Origin: an uncultured Porphyromonadaceae bacterium
GTDB lineage: Bacteria > Bacteroidota > Bacteroidia > Bacteroidales > Muribaculaceae
Assembly (NCBI GenBank): GCA_947178685.1
Contig: CAMWZE010000156.1
Location: 1 to 5,082, forward strand
Length of the DNA: 5,082 nt
Direction: 5' to 3'
In this document: positions 1-5,082 of the stretch, piece after piece
Numbering within the stretch: the stretch's first letter is position 1
Layout of the letters: each line of letters starts with the position of its first letter
Made by a program: the position numbers and the translations under genes
Notes under the pieces: model-generated
Seen by the model: only the letters and a program-made list of their open reading frames with translations
The model's database searches: none
What the model was told of the DNA's origin: nothing

Positions 1-3000
1 CTTATATTCTGTCGGCATCACCTGAATGAAGTCTTTCACTGCGTTGTCCCAGTCGTCAAGAAGACGCGCTGCCAGCGGTGAACGTGTGTGACGGTAATGT
101 GCCGATACGAGTCGGTGAAGCTCCCTGGCATCAGCAGCGTCGTCAACGAGCGACAACTCCACCATCTCCATATTGCAGAAATAGTCAAACGTTCGTTCGG
201 GATCATAAACATAAGCTACACCTCCGCTCATGCCGGCGGCGAAGTTACGTCCTGTGCGTCCAAGCACGACCGTTACACCACCTGTCATATACTCGCAACA
301 GTGGTCGCCTACACCCTCAACAACAGCAACTGCTCCGGAATTGCGCACACAGAAGCGCTCTCCCACTCTACCGTTGATGAAGATCTCACCCGAGGTTGCT
401 CCATAGAGTATGGTATTCCCCGCTATGATGTTGGCCTCAGGTGCAAACTCGCTACCCTCTGGGGGAACTATCACGATACGGCCGCCCGACAATCCCTTGC
501 CTACATAATCATTCGCATCACCTTCCAGACGGAATGTTATCCCCTTCGTCAGGAATGCTCCGAAGCTCTGACCGGCCGACCCTTTGAAAATCACCTTGAT
601 AATATCATGATTAGGCAAACCCTCGTCGCCATACTTCAAAGCCACCTCTCCGGATAGCATCGCTCCTACAGAACGGTCGGTGTTGCTCACCGGAAATTCC
701 ATCTCAACCGGTGTGGCCGAGTGTATGGCGGGATAAGCCATAGCTATTATCTTGCGGTCAAGCACATTATCTATATCATGCTTCTGCGCCGATACACATA
801 TTATGCTGTTCGTCTGAGCCTCTTCCGGAATATAGAGAAGCCTTGACAGATCCAGCCCCTCCGGAAGATCCGGCTTCACCTTCAATAAGTCTGGTCGCCC
901 TATTATCTCGTTGAGGTTGCGGATACCCCTTTCCGCCATCATCTCGCGGATGCGTCGTGCAAGGAAACGGAAATAGCGCACGAGATACTCAGACTGACCA
1001 TCATATTTGGCTCGAAGTTCGGGATTTTGGGTGGCTATGCCTACCGGACATTTGTTGGTGTGGCAACGACGATCCATTATACAACCGAGCACAATCATGG
1101 CTGCCGTGGAGAATCCGTAATCCTCAGCTCCCAACATTGCCATCACAAGCACGTCGCGCGCCGATTTGAGCTGACCATCCGCCTGAAGACGCACCTGTCC
1201 GCGGAGATTGTTCATCACAAGCGTCTGCTGCGTCTCTGAGAGTCCGAGTTCCACGGGTGTTCCGGCATAACGTATTGATGAGGCCGGAGACGCTCCTGTG
1301 CCACCGTCGCTACCCGATATGGTGATCAGGTCGCTCTTCGCTTTGGCCACACCTGCTGCGATCGTACCCACACCACACTCCGACACGAGCTTCACGGAAA
1401 CTTTTGCCCGCGGATTCACATTCTTGAGGTCGAAGATAAGTTGGGCGAGATCCTCGATAGAGTATATGTCGTGATGAGGTGGCGGGGAGATAAGGGATAT
1501 GCCGGGTATCGAATGGCGGGTCTTGGCGATAATCTTGTCTACCTTGAATCCCGGAAGCTGTCCACCCTCGCCGGGCTTGGCTCCCTGTGCCACCTTTATC
1601 TGAATCTCATCGGCATTCACAAGATAGTTGGCCGTTACACCGAACCGTCCGGATGCCACCTGCTTTACAGCACTTCTTACCGACGTGCCATCCTCGCATG
1701 GCGTGAAGCGGGCTGAATCCTCGCCACCCTCTCCGGTGTTGGATTTCGCTCCGATGGAGTTCATGGCAGCCGCTATAGCCTCATGCGCCTCTGCCGATAT
1801 CGCTCCGAATGATATGGCCCCCGTAAAGAATCGCTTCATTATCTCCTCTTCCGGTTCCACCTCCTCTATGGCGATACCCTCTCCCAGACCTCCTATCTCA
1901 AGATAGTCTCTTATGAAGATAGGGCTATGGCCGTGATCTATCATATCACAGAATTTCTTGAACTGCTCATAGCTGTCGAGACGGGTGGCCACTCTCAGGG
2001 CCTTGACAGCCTCAGGATTCCATGCGTGAATCTCACCATCTTTCTTAAAGGAATATCTTCCTACATTCGGCAATGGAGCCTCTTCATCAAAATCACCGCC
2101 CCAGGCCTCTTTATGAGCATCAAGGATATCTTCCGCTATTGTGTTCAGGCCGATACCGCTTATCTTCGAAGGGGTTCCTCCGAAATAGCTATTGCAGATT
2201 TCGTCTGAAAGACCGATAGCCTCAAAGAGTTGCGAACCCTTATAAGAAGTCAGTGTGGAGATACCCATCTTCGACATTATCTTAAGAAGTCCCTTATCAA
2301 CGGCCTCTATAAAATGGCGTGACGCTGTGGCGAAATCAAGCTGCACCTTTTTATCGGCCACCATCTTCTCAATCACGGCGAAAGCCATGTAGGGATTTAT
2401 AGCCGAAGCTCCATAGCCAACAAGCAGTGCGAAGTGCATCACCTCCCGGGCATCACCGGTCTCAACCACAATAGCAGTGCGTGTGCGCTTACGCGCATTG
2501 ATAAGATGATGATGGAGCGCAGCTGTTGCAAGGAGCGATGGTATAGGCGCGCGATTCGCTGAGACACCCCGGTCGGTGAGTATAATATAGCTGCACCCCT
2601 CATCCACAGCTTTCTCACCCTCCTCACAGAGACGGGCTATACCCTTCTTTATACCCTCGGCACCATCCTCTATAGGGAATGTCATGTCGAGTCGGCAGGC
2701 ATCGAAGCCCTTATATCGGAGATGGCAGAGAAGGTCAAGTTCCCGGTTAGTGATCACCGGACGCTTCAGAAGCACCATCTTACACTGTTCAGGTGAGAAG
2801 TCGAGCATCTCGCGGCTCACGGCTCCTATGTAGCTGTCAAGGTTCATCACCAGCTCCTCTCTGAGCGGGTCGATCGGAGGATTCGTAACCTGTGCGAAAT
2901 GCTGACGGAAATAATTGTAAAGGGGCTGGCGCCTTCTTGAAAGTGCGGCAAGTGGAGTGTCGTCTCCCATTGAATGAATAGGTTCCTTAGCATCCACGGT

Positions 3001-4428
3001 CATAGGTGTGATTATCTTCTCCACCTCCTCGCTGTCGTACATAAACGTATGGAGAAGTTTGTTAAATCCCTTCACCTTCTCTTCAGCCTTCCGGCCGGAT
3101 GTGATGGTGTCGAGCTTCACACGGTTGCCGGCGAGCCAGTCGCGGTAGGGCTTCATACCGGCAAGTGTCTCCTTTATCTCTTCATCGAAGAGGATGCGGT
3201 GTTCCTTCATATCCACAATCATCATCTTGCCGGGCTTCAATCTCCCTTTTCGTTTTATCTCCGAAGGGTCGAATGCGAGTACTCCGGTCTCTGATGCTAT
3301 CACCACAGTGTCGTTGTCGGTTATAAGATAGCGACCCGGGCGCAAACCGTTACGGTCGAGCATACCGCCCGCATATCGGCCGTCGCTGAAAAGGAGCGTG
3401 GCCGGGCCGTCCCATGCCTCCATCAAAATGGAATGATACTCATAGAAAGCTTTCAGAGCGGGACTGATCGGGTTCTTATCGTTGAATGATTCCGGCACGA
3501 GCATGGCGAGCGCATGCGGAAGCGACATTCCGGCCATCACAAAAAATTCCAATACGTTGTCGAGTGAGGCAGAGTCGCTCATTCCGGGTTGTAGAATAGG
3601 CGTCATGTCCTGACCGCCGAAAGCTTCGGGATGCAGACCACCCTCTCGGGCTTTCATCCATAGACGGTTACCCTGGATGGTATTGATCTCTCCATTATGC
3701 CCCAACATTCTGAAAGGCTGAGAGAGGCTCCAGGCCGGAAAGGTGTTGGTGGAGAATCGGGAGTGAACCAAGGCCATGGCCGTAGTGAAGCGGGGATTCA
3801 TCAAATCGGGATAATAATAGCGCAACTGAAGACTGGTGAGCATCCCTTTGTAGACCATTGTCTTCGATGATAGCGAACAGATATAGAAATCCTCTTTTCC
3901 CGGGAGGTCAGTTTCCGCCACTTTCTTCTCCACTCTTTTCCTAAGGAGGTAAAGGCGCAGCTCCATAGGACGGTCGCTCTCCTCGTCGGATACGAATATC
4001 TGCCTCACGACCGGCTCGGCATTCTTTGCCACCTCCCCGAGCATTGAATTATTGGTGGGCACGTCTCTCACGGCAAGAAGTGTCATTCCGTCGGCCATCG
4101 CCTCGCGTTCAATAATGTCAAGAATAGCCTCACGCGACTCCTCATCGCGCGGCATGAAGACTATTCCGGTGCCATAGCGTCCCTTCTCCGGCACGGGCAC
4201 TCCTTGCAGGAGAATAAATTCATGGGGTATCTGCACCATTATTCCGGCACCGTCACCGGTGAGCGGATCGGCACCTTCAGCACCACGGTGCACCATATGT
4301 TCGAGCACCTGAAGTGCTTTCTCCACAAGCCGGTGGCTCTTACGCCCCCCGACATTTACCAGCAAACCCACTCCGCAGGCATCATGCTCATATCTCGCGT
4401 CGTAAAGACCTTTGTAATGATTTGTCAT
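1..4428 (-). CDS. gltB: Glutamate synthase large subunit (GOGAT alpha chain), 3' end cut by window edge
   Basis: Makes two L-glutamate from L-glutamine and 2-oxoglutarate in the cytoplasm, the GOGAT half of ammonium assimilation; electrons normally arrive from NAD(P)H through GltD. I translated 1476 uninterrupted codons from the ATG at 4426-4428. Residues 1-17 form a short propeptide before the Cys18-Gly-Val-Gly nucleophile. The class II glutaminase domain (about 18-430) shows HSR224FSTNT, HN245GEINT and D358RNGLRP. The central domain (about 475-770) has TN516PPIDP and D619RGVSANRAP. The synthase/FMN domain (about 820-1190) has SFGAIS at 873-878, KSNTGEGGE at 895-903, KPGEGGQLPG from 951 and SGSDGGTGASP around 1039-1048. 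Cysteines 1116, 1122 and 1127 (CX5CX4C) should bind the 3Fe-4S cluster. The glycine-rich GXGXG domain spans about 1265-1460. The visible end, VMPTEYK, is close to the usual C-terminus of the family. The start is fixed by the propeptide and by the upstream stop 10 bases away. A ferredoxin-dependent form is less likely but not excluded without seeing gltD. Confidence 0.97.
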   Translation of the reverse strand, partial: MTNHYKGLYDARYEHDACGVGLLVNVGGRKSHRLVEKALQVLEHMVHRGAEGADPLTGDGAGIMVQIPHEFILLQGVPVPEKGRYGTGIVFMPRDEESREAILDIIEREAMADGMTLLAVRDVPTNNSMLGEVAKNAEPVVRQIFVSDEESDRPMELRLYLLRKRVEKKVAETDLPGKEDFYICSLSSKTMVYKGMLTSLQLRYYYPDLMNPRFTTAMALVHSRFSTNTFPAWSLSQPFRMLGHNGEINTIQGNRLWMKAREGGLHPEAFGGQDMTPILQPGMSDSASLDNVLEFFVMAGMSLPHALAMLVPESFNDKNPISPALKAFYEYHSILMEAWDGPATLLFSDGRYAGGMLDRNGLRPGRYLITDNDTVVIASETGVLAFDPSEIKRKGRLKPGKMMIVDMKEHRILFDEEIKETLAGMKPYRDWLAGNRVKLDTITSGRKAEEKVKGFNKLLHTFMYDSEEVEKIITPMTVDAKEPIHSMGDDTPLAALSRRRQPLYNYFRQHFAQVTNPPIDPLREELVMNLDSYIGAVSREMLDFSPEQCKMVLLKRPVITNRELDLLCHLRYKGFDACRLDMTFPIEDGAEGIKKGIARLCEEGEKAVDEGCSYIILTDRGVSANRAPIPSLLATAALHHHLINARKRTRTAIVVETGDAREVMHFALLVGYGASAINPYMAFAVIEKMVADKKVQLDFATASRHFIEAVDKGLLKIMSKMGISTLTSYKGSQLFEAIGLSDEICNSYFGGTPSKISGIGLNTIAEDILDAHKEAWGGDFDEEAPLPNVGRYSFKKDGEIHAWNPEAVKALRVATRLDSYEQFKKFCDMIDHGHSPIFIRDYLEIGGLGEGIAIEEVEPEEEIMKRFFTGAISFGAISAEAHEAIAAAMNSIGAKSNTGEGGEDSARFTPCEDGTSVRSAVKQVASGRFGVTANYLVNADEIQIKVAQGAKPGEGGQLPGFKVDKIIAKTRHSIPGISLISPPPHHDIYSIEDLAQLIFDLKNVNPRAKVSVKLVSECGVGTIAAGVAKAKSDLITISGSDGGTGASPASSIRYAGTPVELGLSETQQTLVMNNLRGQVRLQADGQLKSARDVLVMAMLGAEDYGFSTAAMIVLGCIMDRRCHTNKCPVGIATQNPELRAKYDGQSEYLVRYFRFLARRIREMMAERGIRNLNEIIGRPDLLKVKPDLPEGLDLSRLLYIPEEAQTNSIICVSAQKHDIDNVLDRKIIAMAYPAIHSATPVEMEFPVSNTDRSVGAMLSGEVALKYGDEGLPNHDIIKVIFKGSAGQSFGAFLTKGITFRLEGDANDYVGKGLSGGRIVIVPPEGSEFAPEANIIAGNTILYGATSGEIFINGRVGERFCVRNSGAVAVVEGVGDHCCEYMTGGVTVVLGRTGRNFAAGMSGGVAYVYDPERTFDYFCNMEMVELSLVDDAADARELHRLVSAHYRHTRSPLAARLLDDWDNAVKDFIQVMPTEYK

Positions 4429-4438
4429 ATATTTTGTT

Positions 4439-4678
4439 TTAATTTTCCTCTATTCCTTTAAACCATTCCTCCATAAAAAAGGAGAGGCCCGGAGTCATCA
4501 TCAGTACGAATATCGTAGCGGTGATCATCCAGGCCACATTCGCCCAAAGGGCGCCATCTCCACCAAGAGCGAAAGTTTCTCTATCATAGGGATAGCACAA
4601 CCCTATGCAACTCATTATCACTATTCCTAACAGCACGGCAAACCAGCCCTTACTGACAGTTCTTCCTGAAATTTTCAT
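4439..4678 (-). pseudogene. Truncated ammonium transporter (Amt/AmtB family) N-terminal remnant, 79 codons
   Basis: An open frame from ATG 4676-4678 to TAA 4439-4441. Residues 12-30 are a hydrophobic helix (GWFAVLLGIVIMSCIGLCY). Residues 47-68 form a second helix that ends in MTPGLSFF, the signature near the first conserved helix of Amt channels, preceded by the family-like NVAWMITATI. Full Amt proteins continue FFYGGMV and run to roughly 400-450 residues with 11 helices; here the frame turns into MEEWFKGIEEN and stops. Reading back one base in the T6 run (4475-4480) gives YGGMV in the next frame (4461-4475), followed directly by TAA at 4458-4460. The gene therefore appears frameshifted and also lacks nearly the whole channel. 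The ancestral protein would have moved ammonium across the inner membrane and fed the glutamate synthase encoded next. Alternatively it is a functional two-helix microprotein. The Amt relationship is judged from motifs only. Confidence 0.7.
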
Positions 4679-4752
4679 TTTTCCTTAAATTTTGATTTTT
4701 ACCTTAGAAACTATTTCTTTACCTGAAAATTATGTTAATATTCTATAAATAC
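4679..4752 (-). other. Predicted 5' untranslated leader of the operon
   Basis: About 70 AT-rich bases lie between the predicted transcription start and the ATG at 4678. Within it, the transcript would carry AGGTAAA twice, 20 bases apart (4718-4724 and 4698-4704). Between the two copies lies a short inverted repeat (AGAAA, three bases, TTTCT; 4706-4718). No known riboswitch fold or terminator with a U-tract is evident. The small hairpin may be chance in such AT-rich DNA. The leader's extent depends entirely on the promoter call. Confidence 0.45.
4683..4687 (-). promoter_or_regulatory. Shine-Dalgarno-like AAGGA before the amt remnant
   Basis: AAGGA sits 4 bases before the ATG at 4676-4678, rather close but in the right place, and supports this start for the small frame. 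Bacteroidota often initiate without a strong Shine-Dalgarno, so its weight is modest. By contrast, gltB has no comparable site. Its nearest purine-rich stretch, GAGGAA at 4445-4450, ends 16 bases before the gltB ATG, inside the end of the small frame, and only A-rich sequence lies closer. Confidence 0.4.
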
Positions 4753-4756
4753 ATCA

Positions 4757-4788
4757 CAAAAGTAGTAATTAGATATCATAATTGCAAA
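4757..4788 (-). promoter_or_regulatory. Predicted Bacteroidota-type promoter for the amt remnant-gltB operon
   Basis: On the minus strand, TTTG at 4788-4785 is followed by 20 bases and then TACTTTTG at 4764-4757. This matches the -33 (TTTG) and -7 (TAnnTTTG) boxes known for the primary sigma factor of Bacteroides and relatives, with spacing inside the usual 19-21 bases. Transcription would start near 4750-4753. It is the only full match I found by eye in the right-hand intergenic region, and it points straight at the small frame and gltB. I see no other obvious promoter between the two genes, so it probably drives both. Confidence 0.75.
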
Positions 4789-4832
4789 TTATTTATCAAT
4801 TTTCTATACAATAACAATATTTTAAACTCAAT

Positions 4833-4866
4833 ACTATCATAAAGATAGTCACAAGAAATACTGTGA
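4833..4866. repeat. Two adjoining short inverted repeats upstream of the promoter
   Basis: ACTATC (4833-4838) and GATAGT (4844-4849) are inverted copies separated by 5 bases. Sharing the base at 4849, TCACA (4849-4853) and TGTGA (4862-4866) form a second inverted pair 8 bases apart. They lie 45-78 bases upstream of the -33 box, where an activator or repressor could bind. Neither is followed by a T-run, so they are not terminators. In AT-rich DNA, arms of 5-6 bases can occur by chance, and no regulator can be named. Confidence 0.3.
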
Positions 4867-4960
4867 TCATGATGCCATATGAGTAAGATTTTCTTGAGAA
4901 GGGTCATAACTTCTTATTGAAGTACCGACTCTTAGATATAAATCCATCTTAAAGCCCTTA

Positions 4961-4981
4961 CTATGCTTATAGTCAGCATAG
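4961..4981. repeat. Perfect 7-base inverted repeat, loop of 7
   Basis: CTATGCT (4961-4967) and AGCATAG (4975-4981) are perfect inverted copies around TATAGTC. It is the strongest dyad in the intergenic region. There is no T-tract on either side, so an intrinsic terminator is unlikely. It could be a protein binding site or part of a gene end whose body lies beyond the right edge. A shorter dyad, ACTTC and GAAGT, lies nearby at 4909-4923. Confidence 0.35.
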
Positions 4982-5082
4982 ATTTATAGAAAAGAATACA
5001 GGAAAGATACAGATTTTGAAAGAATAAGGCAAAAAGTATTCCCTTGCGTAAGTTTAGTGTTTTCAAGCAGTTAGAAGTATAT

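Larger units (their letters stand above)
4789..5082. other. AT-rich intergenic region without a supported gene
   Basis: Nearly 300 bases upstream of the promoter with clearly lower GC than gltB. All frames are broken by frequent stops. The longest are short minus-strand frames: 49 codons open from the right edge to 4932, 43 codons ending near the promoter, and a hydrophobic 24-codon frame at 4796-4870. None has a recognisable motif or a ribosome binding site. I see no tRNA, rRNA, CRISPR or insertion sequence end. Several short inverted repeats are present and listed separately. Confidence 0.6.

Noticed and set aside
88..657. A 189-codon open frame on the plus strand
   Set aside because: It lies wholly antisense to the conserved GXGXG domain of gltB, its protein has no recognisable motif, and its openness follows from gltB codon use. 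The other plus-strand frames across 78-4461 are rejected for the same reason.
2439..3661. Minus-strand frames of 61-62 codons at 2439-2627 and 3476-3661
   Set aside because: They overlap gltB on the same strand in another frame, in regions where gltB's own frame shows conserved motifs.
4470..4486. Programmed ribosomal frameshifting at the T6 run
   Set aside because: Both the normal and the shifted frame stop within about a dozen codons, so slipping would not produce a full transporter.
4849..4866. CRP-type site built from TCACA and TGTGA
   Set aside because: The half sites are in the opposite order to the classical TGTGA-N6-TCACA and spaced 8 bases apart, so the match is not meaningful.
4796..4870. 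A hydrophobic 24-codon minus-strand frame (starts MITVFLVTIF), possible membrane microprotein
   Set aside because: It has no ribosome binding site, overlaps other equally plausible chance frames, and ends about 8 bases before the predicted -33 box, so it has no evident link to the operon.
5030..5039. A second promoter -7 box (minus strand TACTTTTTG)
   Set aside because: It has one extra base relative to TAnnTTTG and no TTTG at the right distance upstream.
4932..5081. A 49-codon minus-strand frame open to the right edge, possibly the end of an upstream gene
   Set aside because: Its residues are Leu/Phe/Ile/Tyr-rich, as expected from random AT-rich DNA, with no family motif. Sequence beyond the edge would be needed to support it.

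Overview
This window looks like a chromosomal segment from a Bacteroidales-type bacterium. Two things suggest this. There is an exact match to the Bacteroidota promoter pattern (TTTG, 20 bases, TAnnTTTG) upstream of the operon. The large gene also has only an A-rich region with no well-placed Shine-Dalgarno before its start. Coding DNA is GC-balanced, while the upstream intergenic DNA is strongly AT-rich. Family or genus cannot be fixed from the sequence alone.

Layout, all read on the minus strand (right to left). Positions 4789-5082 are AT-rich DNA without a convincing gene, holding a few short inverted repeats. Positions 4757-4788 hold a strong predicted promoter. A leader of about 70 bases leads to a small 79-codon reading frame at 4439-4678. 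Ten bases after its stop begins gltB (4428 down to 1), the large subunit of glutamate synthase. It runs off the left edge with 1476 codons visible and probably only a few dozen or fewer missing.

gltB carries every expected hallmark: a processed N-terminal Cys nucleophile, the class II glutaminase residues, the FMN/2-oxoglutarate domain, three 3Fe-4S cysteines and the C-terminal glycine-rich beta-helix. The partner gltD is expected just beyond the left edge.

The most interesting item is the small upstream frame. It reads as the first part of an Amt-family ammonium transporter and breaks off at the conserved MTPGLSFF segment. Moving by one base in a run of six T's restores the family continuation YGGMV, but a stop follows at once. 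The rest of the transporter (about 350-400 residues) is absent, and gltB begins immediately afterwards. I read this as a decayed amt gene whose promoter and start now lead into gltB. The alternative is a small two-helix membrane protein kept under selection. Ammonium uptake and glutamate synthesis are consecutive steps of nitrogen assimilation, so an ancestral amt-gltB operon makes sense.
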